From Mariannaea sp. PMI_226 (taxonomy: Eukaryota > Ascomycota > Sordariomycetes > Hypocreales > Nectriaceae), in NCBI GenBank assembly GCA_024336345.1, contig JANFOG010000001.1, positions 868,001-932,000 on the forward strand: a stretch of DNA of 64,000 bases, written 5' to 3'. Below the pieces are notes generated by a model, which saw nothing but the letters and a program-made list of their open reading frames with translations, made no database searches and was not told where the DNA came from. Both the position numbers and the translations under genes were made by a program. Positions 21,690 through 32,148 of the stretch are shown piece after piece (positions within the stretch are counted from its first letter, which is position 1; each line of letters starts with the position of its first letter).

Positions 21690-24261
21690 TCAGACATGAA
21701 GCTTCTCCGTCTCCGTTTCCAACTTGACCTCATCCGCAATTCCACTATACTTATTGATCCAATCCAACACTTCTCTGTGCCAAACCAACGAGTTTTCCGG
21801 TTTCAAAACCCACTGTCAATAACGTGTCAATAAAGTCAGAATACATATTTCTTCATTATAGCATCAATCGAACTTACATGGTTTTCATCAGGGAACATAA
21901 CCAACTTGCTGGGCACACCTCGAGCCTGAAGGACGTTGAACATTGCAAGACCCTCTGAGATCGGGAGTCTGTAGTCTAGCTCGTTGTGGATGACCTAGAA
22001 ATAGCCCGCCTGTTAGCGAGTGCACATGTCAATACCTAACATTTGGTCCATCTCAACTTACCAGCATTGGTGTAGCCCAATTACCAATGTGCTTGGACGG
22101 ATCCCACTTCTCATATCCCGGCCGGTTCTCCCAAAGAGTGCCACCAAAGTCATGCTCCGGGAAGAACAGCTCCTCCGTCGACCACTGGCTCTGTGTGGAG
22201 AAGACGCCATCGTGGCAGACCAAGGCTTTGAACTTGCGGCCAAAGTCATGGCCCTGTATCCAGTCTGGGGTACTTTGTTAATACTGAACGAAACTCACCA
22301 CACCTGATGGGCGTCAAGGCAAAACTCACTGATCATATATCCACCATACGACGCACCCAATGCTACAGCTCGTTCGGTATCCACGTATTCAAGCGTCTCA
22401 AGATACTCGAAGCATTTGACCAAGTCCTCGTATGGACCACCTCCCCAATTCTCCGTAATAGCATCGGTGTGGCCTTGCCCGTATCCTGTACTTCCTATCG
22501 GGTTGGGACACACAACAACATAACCCTGCTCAGCAAAAATAGCAGGGTTCCACCGTGTGCTCCAATCATCCGTCCATGCACCTTGAGGGCCTCCATGGAT
22601 CAGAAACGCTAGGGGATACTTCTTGGATGAGTCAAAATCAGACGGATACATGACCAACGCATGGTTGTCGTATCCCTCTGAGCCTGGATACCATATCTCA
22701 GAACATTGAGATCTGTTAAGGCCGAATGACTTGCCGTGCTTAGAGCTCGTAGATATTTCTCGAATGGCCTTTGTTTCAGGATCCAGGATAGAATAGCCAG
22801 AGCTTTCGACGCGGGACTTGAAGCTAATGAAAAGCGAAGCGCTGTCCCCCAGCCGATGTGCTTCGGCGATGGAACCGTCATCAAAGATGGCTTCGGGCAA
22901 ATCTCGCGCTTCCAGAGGGGTTGATGGGAGCTTCCAAAGCATCTCTCGCCCGTGTTTCTCTGCTGAAACATATAGCTCTTTATCATCCTTGCCCCAAACA
23001 ATCCAGTCAGGCCTTACATCCCAGCCGCCCTCGCCATCTTCCGTTTCGTAAAACTCCTGCACATTGCTGAGGTCGGTAACATCGGAAATCAGAAGCAGTC
23101 TGGGCTTGTCAGCTTCATACTTTATGCTTTTCATTCTTCCAAACGCAATTCTTTGACCATCGCTAGAAAAGACAGGCGACAGACTGTAACCCATCAATGC
23201 ACCAGTCTTGACGATCTGGGGTTCGGTTGGCTTCTCGAGCCAAGACTTGATAGGGACGTAGTATAAGTCGGTCTTGGTATATCTTGCCTGGTTTAATTTC
23301 GGATCCTTGGCAACAAATGCAATTCCAGACGCTGAAATGTCAAAATCCCCAGTGCCACCAAATGGCGGGACTGGGCAGCTCAGGTGAGTACCAGCCAGAA
23401 GGTTTGTCAACCCGGAGTGTTCGAGTGTCCATTCTCCGTCTCTCTTCACGATCAGGCCGTACCAGAGGGAGTTCTCGTTACGTGTGCTCCAAGCGTCCCA
23501 GTGCCGAACAAAAAGACTAGTATAGATCTTGGCAGATGACTGTGACTTGCTCACTGCGGCTGGCCAATACATCTCTCCTTCAGGAGTTGTCAAGGCAGAA
23601 CACACGAATGCAACATCGCCGTTATCTAGGGTCTTTACTTTGGGGTTGGAGATGGTCCCAGCAAAGCAGTGAATCATGTGCGAGCTGTGATGCATGTTAG
23701 CCAGATACCCTCACAATAATGATCCAGCTAAATGGTTATTTCTTAGTGGAATTTTCACGCTCATCAACATACCTCGATGACTTGTCATAGACATTTCGAG
23801 AGAGGAGCATTGAGCCGCCATTGTCCCCTGCCTTAATAAAAGCAACTTCAGTCTCACTAATCCAGATAGGCTCGCCAGCAGAAGTGTCTTCGGAAATGAG
23901 ATAGGAAGAGTTATCACGAATATCCAGCACGCGGATTTGGGAGCTCTTGGACTGAGAATCGAACGAGTATGATGAGACCTGGATCCCGCAGAAGGCTAGG
24001 TTAGTGAGGTGAGGTAATGATGATAATTCGAGTTCTTGTTTTCATTTCTGTGGAGACAAAAACGGCCCTTGCACCAGTATTCGAAAGTAGAAAGCCAAGG
24101 GAAGGGGAGGGATTGCGCAGAATAAGTTTCATATCGTGCTTGATGGGGGGACGGACCGTGTAGAGGACCAGCTCCCCAGTGGAGTTGGGAACACCGGCGG
24201 AGCGGCGCGGGGCCGAGAGCAGCGCCTCGGGTGTGAATCGGAGTGCCTGGATTGTCATCAT
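21690..24261 (-). CDS. Dipeptidyl-peptidase 5 / prolyl oligopeptidase family serine peptidase, non-secreted
   Basis: Six exons were rebuilt: 24157-24261, 23773-23978, 22330-23684, 22062-22264, 21878-21994 and 21690-21812. Phases agree at every junction, and the product is 702 aa. Intron 1 (178 nt) has a weak donor GTCCGT; the others have GTATGT, GTGAGT, GTAAGT and GTAAGT. The N-terminal two thirds form a beta-propeller-like region ([39 protein letters not shown]). The C-terminal alpha/beta-hydrolase (peptidase S9) has [20 protein letters not shown], the nucleophile in GASYGGYM (Ser549), Asp630 in HNELDYR and His662 in DENH followed by WVLKPENS. No signal peptide is seen at [19 protein letters not shown], unlike the secreted Aspergillus DPP V, so a cytosolic acyl- or dipeptidyl-peptidase is likely. 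The start could also be the second ATG at 24258. Confidence 0.92.
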
Positions 24262-24973
24262 AAGGGAGGTACGAGTCTGTCTTATAGATGCTTATAAGGA
24301 CGTCGACCAATCGATCACCAATGGCTCAATGAGGTCGTCAAGGGAGTTAATAATGAGGTGACTTGTGAGAATGTGAGGTGATGGGGAGATGGGGGAGATG
24401 AGATGAGGGGCTGAGTGGTGGGAAGTGGTGGGAGAAGGTAGAGTTCAGATGGAGGAGCTTGGGCTTTTGCACCTCCCCAATTCATCCATCCATCATATCC
24501 ACCTACACTACGTTGTTCACCCCGAGAGGGTCTAGATGAAGGTCACTTAGACAAAGCTGTCTCATTCCGTCGGAAATTGTCTGTCCCACACATTCGACTG
24601 TCACTGTATTCGAATACCTACGCGTCCAAGTGCTCATCCGTACCCGGGAAGTCCTGTGACTTCACGCCAGATACCTGTATTGCCTGCCTTTCTTACCCCT
24701 GCCCCCAACAGTTGATATCGCCGATTAACGAATACTTATCCAAGAAAATAATAGGCTTGTCCATTCTTTGTATTTCTATATAATGAATCCCAACGCCATG
24801 CTCGTCTCTGCGTGAGAATGAGTGCCCTTTTCTTTCATGTTCCGTATGAACGCCTAGTAACCCTCAAACAATATGATGGTGTGTATCCTTCAGGCAGTTC
24901 TCCCAAGATATAAATAAAGTGTCCGAAATCTCCTGCGACTCGTGGCTTTATCTTGAGGACTAGTCCGGCATTT
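24262..24973. other. Intergenic region EAF6 3' end to DPP5-like 5' end
   Basis: 712 bases, with both neighbours on the minus strand. The stretch 24355-24460 is G-rich on the plus strand (GGTGATGGGGAGATGGGGGAG), hence C/T-rich in the sense of the DPP5-like leader. No gene is seen. Confidence 0.5.
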
Positions 24974-25648
24974 TTATCTCCTCTGCGCACCAAAATTCGT
25001 CCGCTTCTTGGTCGACTGCGCATCGTTCTCGCTATCATCAACATCTTTGTCCTTCTTCTTCAGCTTGTTCGCACTTTTACTCGTTGCCGATGTTGGAGTC
25101 GCGAGGTTCGATCCGTTGTTTTCTCGGAAGGCGGCGGACGCTGGTGTAGAATGCGATGCGGGCGTTGACCCTCCAGACCCGGGGGCGATTCCCTCCTGTG
25201 CAACTGATGTGTTAGCGTATGCTCTCGCCTACATGTCATTGGCAGGTTTCCTTTGGAATAATTCCTTACCAGATTATTCGGGCGGTATGAGATGGATGAC
25301 CGCGAAAACACTTTGTTCTGTTCTACAGTGCCGACTTTCCGTCTCTGTGCGGCCGCAGCACTTGTGCCTTTCATGTAATTATCGAAACCAGTGATGATAT
25401 TTCCAGCCGGCGTGCTCTCGAGGTAGGACGATTCCTTCTGCGCGATGCCATCTTCGACTTGGGTCTGAGAAAGAGTCAGTAGCCGCCTATGTACAGTTTT
25501 CGTGGATTTGAACTCATACCAAGCGCCTCTCCAATAACCTCCTCTTTTCAACCAGATCACGCACTCTAGCCTGAGCCTTCTTATATTCAGCCATCGTCGG
25601 TTGTCCCGCCCCAGAGCCAGCGGCGTTTGCTTGCTTGTTTTCTGCCAT
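24974..25648 (-). CDS. EAF6: Chromatin modification protein EAF6 (NuA4 subunit)
   Basis: Eaf6 is a small subunit of the NuA4 (and NuA3) histone acetyltransferase complexes. Three exons, 25520-25648, 25270-25464 and 24974-25195, give 181 aa with all junctions in phase. The introns are 25465-25519 (55 nt, GTATGA) and 25196-25269 (74 nt, GTAAGG). The family signature is clear: a coiled-coil YKKAQARVRDLVEKRRLLER, then QVEDGIAQKESSYLESTPAG, then NIITGFDNYMKG and FSRSSISYRPNN. The C-terminal half is Ser/Thr/Pro- and Lys-rich and ends NFGAQRR. The start at 25648 is the ATG giving MAENKQ; an upstream in-frame extension exists but reads like leader. Confidence 0.95.
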
Positions 25649-26415
25649 GCACACCCGCGTAAGATACAGGTAATCGAGATCAAACAGAGTTGTCAATTAG
25701 TGGTGGCGTAGGCAATGATGATGCTTGTGATGAAAGAATGAAGTTGGGAGAGTCAAGTCTCGTGCTACGCAGGTAAAACCGCGGGGTGTGTGCCTGTTCA
25801 ACTATCAAGGCGCCTGTTGGATTTTTGTGGGGCCACTTCGCCGGCAGCGTGTGCAAGGTAGTCTAAACTCCAGTGGAATGGACCCAAGCTGCATTACTAC
25901 AGACAACGTATAAAAACTATAAAACCTTACCACACCTCTAGAAGAATCATGCGATGGGATACATAGATCAAGGTAAACTCCTTTCGGGGATTGCTTTTTT
26001 TTTTTCTTTTTTTTTCTATTCTTTTACAATTAGACCCTCACTTCAAACTCTTTTGCGGTAGGTCCCGGCAAAGCTACTATGCATTCTCATATCAATTCTT
26101 TTTAATTAGCTGAAATATCAATGTTGAATAGCCCAGCTCCAATACGCGTCCATACCTCACTGCCAATTTGATGGTGTCATTGTTATATAGGCAGATGGCG
26201 ACGCTTCAAAAGCTGCGGAATACCGTCAATAGACATATTTCCTATGTACAAAATTGCATCTTACATAGTCCCTAGAGGTTTGTTCCCTGCGTTGGATCTC
26301 GGTCAGTGTCTTTCCAGCTCTCAGTATCCGTATGTTGGTAACTGCTTCGAAAGTCACAGAGACAACGTCTTCCGTCATCAACCACTGGTAACCCACCTCG
26401 TTGTTGTCTTAGCTT
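25649..26415. other. Intergenic region SRRM1-like 3' end to EAF6 5' end
   Basis: 767 bases. Long T-runs at about 25997-26020 and AT-rich sequence to 26250 fit the 3' flank of the SRRM1-like gene. No gene is seen. Confidence 0.5.
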
Positions 26416-27941
26416 CTATGCTACGTCGGGTTTGGACGGAGGCGGGGCGAGGGTTTCATCTTCAGAAATATCAGCGGATTTGCCTCTCGTTCTGGAGGGT
26501 GACGAAGTTGAGGAACTGTTCCGCCGTCGGTTAGGGGGAGAGGCGGGTCCCCTCGCCGGACGTTGCCTGCGGCGAGCAGGGCTGACCTGTCTCCTCCGGG
26601 AGTTATCGCCCTCTGAATCCGAAGAGTCGCTACGTCCACCTCTACCTGCACCGCCCCTTTTCCTAGATGCGCTTCGACTCCGACTCCGGCTTCGGGAGTC
26701 GGAGGGGGACCTAGACCTGGATGAAGAAGCACTCCTCGAATATCTTCTGCGGCGATCGGCTGATCTACTCCGAGATGGTGAATATCTTCTTCTCTTTGGC
26801 GCAGGTGAGCGCCTGTCGGAAGATGCAGAGCCTGACCGACGACCTCGGGCAGAAATGCGTTCTTTACTCTCACGGCCCGGTCGAGGCCTGTATGCATTCC
26901 CTCCGGGAGATCTCGATCTTTTTCGTTGATCTCTTCGGCTTCCTGGCGGTGATGATCTCCGGCGGTTTTGCCGGTCATGCTTATCAGATTGTTCGCTACC
27001 ACGGGACGTGCTGCGATTATGGGAGTTCGAGCGGGACGAGGCCGAGGATGATTGTGAGAGACTGCGCGAGCGTCTTCGAGTATCACGATCACGTCCTCCT
27101 TCGCGTCGGCCTCGTGGAACATATCTGTCGCGTCCGTACGGGTCTCTCTGGCCACGGAATCGTGGCGCCGGAGACCTAGATCGATCACCATTCCTTCTGA
27201 AACCGCTTCGTCCTCGTGTGTCCAAGTCGCGATCGCCTCGTCGCCCTTGCCAGCTGTCCCCTCGTGCAGCTGTTCGATCTCGGCGATCGCGTTCTTTCAA
27301 GTCTGCAACATCGCGGTCTCGGCGGTCAAGCTCATCGCGCCTCTTCCTGGCGGTCTCGGCAGCACGGTCGGCTTCCATCTATCGCATAAAATTATTAGTA
27401 CGTGAGATATAGAAGTAAGCAGAGGATAAGCAGAGATATGGAAGACATACCTTTTCTTGCATAAGCTCGAGCTTTTTGGCTTCAAGGAGCTCCTTTGGCA
27501 CACCTTGCGGGTTACCCTGAGCGCTGAGTAGTAGCTTCCATAATTCTTTGCAGAAAGGGGCCGTGTCTTTATCCAAGAATCCGGTCAGCTGAATCTGGAG
27601 AGACTTGATGTCAGGCTGTTGGGGACGAGTCAGCGCGCGTCTCGACGTATTCATCAATGAGGTAAACAAACGTATCGTGGTCCCTCAATCAAGTTGAAAC
27701 AGAGTTCAATTACGACGTCGTCTTCGTTTCCAAGAATTCCGGATATTTTATTCGCAATCCATCTGTAAAAAAAAAATAAAAAAAAAAAAGGTATGAGCAA
27801 ACATTGCAAGCGAAAGATGGAGAGAGCTCCTACATACTTTTTCATGACCTGGAGGTTCACTTTCTGCATGTCAACCTTCTGGCTGAATTCGGAGGGGAAT
27901 TTTGTCGACTTCAAGAGCCGTGCATCTACCCCGGAAGCCAT
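26416..27941 (-). CDS. SRRM1-like PWI-domain SR-rich splicing protein
   Basis: Four exons, 27838-27941, 27672-27762, 27451-27615 and 26416-27378, are in phase and give 440 aa. Residues about 25-115 are a PWI domain (VMKKWIANKISGILGNEDDV, FNLIEGPRYPDIKSLQIQLT, GFLDKDTAPFCKELWKLLLS), the nucleic-acid-binding fold of SRm160/SRRM1. After an Arg/Glu/Asp-rich helix comes an RS domain running to the end, with many RSRS and RDRD repeats and RRYSPSRSRS. The family acts as a co-activator of pre-mRNA splicing and 3'-end formation in the nucleus. Intron 1 (27763-27837) carries an unusually long T-run before its TACAG acceptor. Intron 2 has a GTTTGT donor. The start (MASGVDARLLKSTKFP) is typical of fungal homologues. 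It is divergent from NAS2. Confidence 0.9.
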
Positions 27942-28487
27942 GGTAGGCGGTATCGGAGAGCCAATGTCGAGCGAAAGATGTTGTTGGTTGGATGACTTTG
28001 GGGATAACAAAAAAAGTGACGTCGCTGACAGGTTCACGGCCTTGTCATGGCGACCAATTCCCAGTTGTAGCGCGAGCTGTGCACGGACCAGCGTTGTTGG
28101 CGCACCGCAGGTAAGCAACTAGTGACAAATAAGGTGGGGAGGTAGGCAAGGTAGTAGTGTCGGTGTCTTAGGTAAGGTAAGTAAAGTACCTAGCCTGAAA
28201 GGCAGTTATGCAAAATACTGTAGGTGCCTCAGGTGTGGGCGGTACCGCAACTGAACAATTAATTAGGTACTGATGGGAGCCTGCGTGCTGGGTGCTAAAG
28301 CAACCTAATAAGTGCCGCAAGACGCTGAAGGCTTGGTAGGCACGCTCTCACAATAGGGCTTAGGCGTCATCAAAGCGCAGCCTACAATCACAGACTCTCA
28401 AACTGATGCCCTTCTCACCCTCATCGAGACATTCCAACTTCCACCGTCTCAATTTCCCTAGTCAAGCTTAACTATTTGACCTTCACA
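27942..28487. promoter_or_regulatory. Divergent promoter region SRRM1-like / NAS2
   Basis: 546 bases between start codons. A dense cluster of GGTA/TACC motifs lies at 28130-28270 (GGTAGGCAAGGTAG, TTAGGTAAGGTAAG, AGTACCTAG, AGGTACTG). This is the best example of the GGTAC-rich promoter style of this genome. Confidence 0.5.
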
Positions 28488-29343
28488 ATGGCTAATATCC
28501 ACGCACCCACAGTGCCCTCTGGCGAGAGAAGCTCGGCTGTAACCAACGGTAATGCAGGCCACCTAAGCTTCCAAGAGTTGCAACGCAAGAAGGATAATAT
28601 GGAGGAGGAACTCAAAGCCCTCGGTGGTGTGCTCGACTCAGTACATCCTTGGCCCTTCCTTATAGGTTCAGATTTAAATATTGCTAACCTGTCGTCAGCA
28701 CGGCGTAGATATGAATACACCGCTGGTAACGAGGGATGGTTTTCCTCGTGCAGACCTTGACGTTGCGCAGAGTACACTCTCCTTTTGCTCTCACATAAAT
28801 CCAGCTACTGACCATTGATAGTTCGGACAACAAGAACCCGAATCATTCGTCTTCGAAACGATTACAAACAGCTCATGACTCAAATTGAAGAGTTTCTCAG
28901 TAAACATTTCGCTAGCCTAGATGACTCCGACGAAGCATCGGCGCTGGGTGCCGGCAATGCCCAGCCCATTCTTCCAGACTCTGAGCCAGAACCACTGGAT
29001 CCGCCGTTCGCCAAAGTCAACACTGTAGCAGAGAGAAGCCCGGCTGAAGCTGCTGGCCTGAAGCCTGGTGATGAAATCCGTAACTTCGGTTATGTAAATC
29101 GCTCCAATCACGACAATCTTAGGAAGGTGGCAGAATGTGTGCAAGGCAATGAAGGAGTACGTATTGATACTAGCTATCGAGAATAAGCGGAAGATCAAGC
29201 TAATAATATTCCAGAACGCCATTTTCATCAAAGTGTCACGGGCAGTAGGCGTGGCACGACGAGAGGAGTTGCGGTTGACTTTGACACCAAGAAAGGATTG
29301 GGGTGGACGGGGAATGTTGGGCTGCCACATCCTGCCACTCTAG
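28488..29343 (+). CDS. NAS2: 26S proteasome assembly chaperone NAS2 (PSMD9, p27)
   Basis: Nas2 is a PDZ-containing chaperone that binds the Rpt5 tail and paces assembly of the proteasome base. Four exons, 28488-28640, 28699-28771, 28822-29156 and 29215-29343, give 229 aa with consistent phases. The introns are 58, 50 and 58 nt. The N-terminal helical part contains LSFQELQRKKDNMEEELKAL and, across introns, HGVDMNTPLVTRDGFPRADL, then DVAQIRTTRTRIIRLRNDYK, all family hallmarks. The PDZ domain spans about residues 130-215: FAKVNTVAERSPAEAAGLKP, GDEIRNFGYVNRSNHDNL and NAIFIKVSR. The C-terminus ends RGMLGCHILPL. The start is the ATG at 28488. Confidence 0.95.
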
Positions 29344-31150
29344 TCAATAAATCAGGCTGGTGAAGCGACAGGAAAGCTCAATATTTGGTCTTTATCGGTA
29401 CGGTAGCGCAGTTATCTCCGAAATTGTTCACATGATCAAATTTTGTGCTGGTGTAAGTTGTTGGAGCATCTTTGTTGGAGGTTTGCATCCAGTTTCAAGA
29501 ACTATCGCCTGGTGAATAGAGTGTATGTGCATATATGAGGTGGCCGAGTGGCATGGTGACGGTAACGGTGTATTACAAAGCAAACTTGCTCTTCAGGCAG
29601 CCTTTTCGTCCTTTGTTGAGCCTGACGACCGCTCTACGTCAGGGCTTATATCTGCAATTGATCATGCCAGTTGCAAGCAAAAGGTGAGTGTGACCTAGAA
29701 TATTTATATCAAACATCATGCTCAAATTTCAACTGAAGTACGACTAACATTCTACACCGAGTGGTTCAAGTTTTATTGCATTGGAGAGCACCTACAAAAT
29801 AAATAAAAAAAAGTTAACTTAAATATCAAGCGAATCGAATGGCCTGGCCGCCAGTACTGAGTCGCATCGTATATTCCGGGCCTGGCTTGGTTTCCAGACA
29901 GGTCACCTCATACGTCGTATTGTTGCATAGCCGCATGCCCGTTACCATTTGGGTGCAGCAGTATGACACGCGCATGTTTTTGTTTTGCAATCACCTGGTT
30001 GGAACAGCGGCTTTGAGTGCCAAAATGGGAGTGGATACGATTCTATCGATGAAGACTCTCATCTGTCAATGAAATCAGGGCAAACAGAGGCATGGAGGAA
30101 AATCTTCGCACAGGTTCAGTTTCCTCATATCTTACCTGCATTTGTTTTGTTTCAGTTCTGCTAAAGACCAGGGCAGAGGCAGTCAAGTGCTGCTTAACAT
30201 GAAAGAATGCAAGTCGTCAAGGAGTAAAGAAGCGTGCATGTAGTACAAAGGACCTATTATGGGACTGCCAATGATCCGTGGCGGAGGAACGGGGAAGGGA
30301 GCGCAAGAGGATCAAAAAAAAAAAAAAAAAAGGAAGGGCATTCGAGCCAACAGTTGCAAGAAACCAGCCAGCCAGATTAGGTAGTTTCGTGGTTCAGTTT
30401 CAGTGGGCATAAAGGCAGACAGACACATTGCCAGTCGCCTAAACTATGGGTGCCCAAATAGTGGAATGTTCCAGGCAGGCACAGACAGGCCACTACTAAA
30501 TGGGCTGCATTATATGCTATCAGAGGCGGTGACGCTACACAGCGATGTCAAGTATGTAATGCTTAGCATAGGTAATGACCGTTTCTCTCCCAAAACGTAA
30601 ACCTAAACGTGGCAGCCTGGTGCGTTGATTTAAAATTGGCTCTTGTGTACCTAAAGATTATTATCGATCATCGAGAAGTTACTTTAGGTAGAGATGCTGG
30701 AGGCCACGACTCATACGTACATGCCTAAGTACCAGGCAAAACAGGTGGTAGTATTGATTAATAGCAGGCCCGATGTGAGGTGGTCAATGATGATGTCTGT
30801 GATCCGTGCTGATAAATCACGTGCAGGCACCCACCCATTCTCTGGGGCGACTGAATTTTTCGCTTAAGGCCCTTCCCCTGCCCAAGTCCCCCGCCGCCTT
30901 CAAAACATCAGGTTGACCTGCTCTTGTCAAGTTTGTCAATCACCTCGTATCCACCCCCAGGCGACGCATTTCAAGGTATTTAGGATCCCCCTCCTCGCCG
31001 TCTTCGACTCCAGCACGATGACCGCCCTCTGCGACCGACATTACCCGCCGGCTCGACCGCTCTTCAGTAGCTAACTCCCGCATCGCAGCACCCCGCTTGT
31101 TTACATCCCACCCATCTCCTCCCTCCGACTTGACATCCATCTCTCTCAAA
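29344..31150. other. Intergenic region NAS2 to Ran
   Basis: 1.8 kb with no supported gene. An A-run of 18 lies at 30315-30332 and a CACGTG box at 30818-30823. The last about 100 bases before the Ran start are a C/T-rich leader, typical of highly expressed fungal genes. Confidence 0.5.
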
Positions 31151-32148
31151 ATGGCTGAGCAGCAGACTCCTACTTTCAAGCTCGTGCTTGTTGGTGATGG
31201 TGGTACCGGAAAGGTGAGTTCACGGCTCGCCTCAAAGCCTCCCTGGCGATCTTATCGGCTGGTCCCAAGCATCCCGCCTCTTTGCTCATGGAAGTGGGGT
31301 GTTGGGAAGCTGCCCTTCTTTTTTTTTTTCTTCCCCCTTCCAAACAATCATCAAAGCTAACCGGTGATGTCCATTACAACAGACCACCTTCGTCAAGCGC
31401 CACTTGACTGGTGAGTTCGAGAAGAAGTACATGGCCACCCTTGGTGTCGAGGTCCATCCTCTCGACTTCACCACCGTAAGTCTCGCGGCCTAACGTCGTC
31501 AAAATTGCGGGGTACTAATTCGCTGTAGAACTATGGCAACATCCGCTTCGATGTCTGGGATACCGCTGGTCAGGAGAAGTTCGGTGGTCTCCGTGACGGT
31601 TACTACATCAACGGCCAGTGCGGTATCATCATGTTTGATGTCACCTCCCGTATCACTTACAAGAACGTCCCCAACTGGCACCGTACGTGAATCATTATTG
31701 ACTTCCTCTTCTGCCAATCAAGTATACTTATCAACAGATAACAGGTGATCTCGTCCGAGTTTGCGAGAACATCCCCATCGTCCTTTGCGGTAACAAGGTT
31801 GATGTGAAGGAGCGCAAGGTTAAGGCCAAGACTATCACCTTCCACCGAAAGAAGAACCTCCAGTACTACGATATCTCCGCCAAGTCCAACTACAACTTCG
31901 AGAAGCCCTTCCTCTGGCTCGCCCGCAAGCTCGTCGGCAACCCTCAGCTGGTCAGTTTATTCCTAATACCGCTGGTTTTGATTTGTGATTGGGATACTAA
32001 TGTTGCAAAACAGGAGTTTGTTGCTGCCCCTGCTCTTGCTCCTCCTACCGCCCAGGTTGACGAGGCTCTCCTCGACCAGTACCGAAAGGAGATGGACGCC
32101 GCCGCCGCTCTGCCCCTTCCTGATGAGCACTCCGATGATGATCTGTAA
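31151..32148 (+). CDS. GSP1: GTP-binding nuclear protein Ran/Gsp1
   Basis: Ran drives nucleocytoplasmic transport and spindle and nuclear-envelope assembly. Five exons, 31151-31213, 31383-31475, 31529-31682, 31745-31950 and 32014-32148, give 216 aa, the standard length. All G motifs are present: GDGGTGK (residues 15-21), the switch I threonine in [20 protein letters not shown] in switch II, NKVD, and the SAK of G5 in [14 protein letters not shown]. The acidic C-terminus DEHSDDDL is the Ran-specific tail. Intron 1, just after the P-loop lysine codon, is the longest (169 nt). There is no CAAX box, as expected. Confidence 0.98.
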
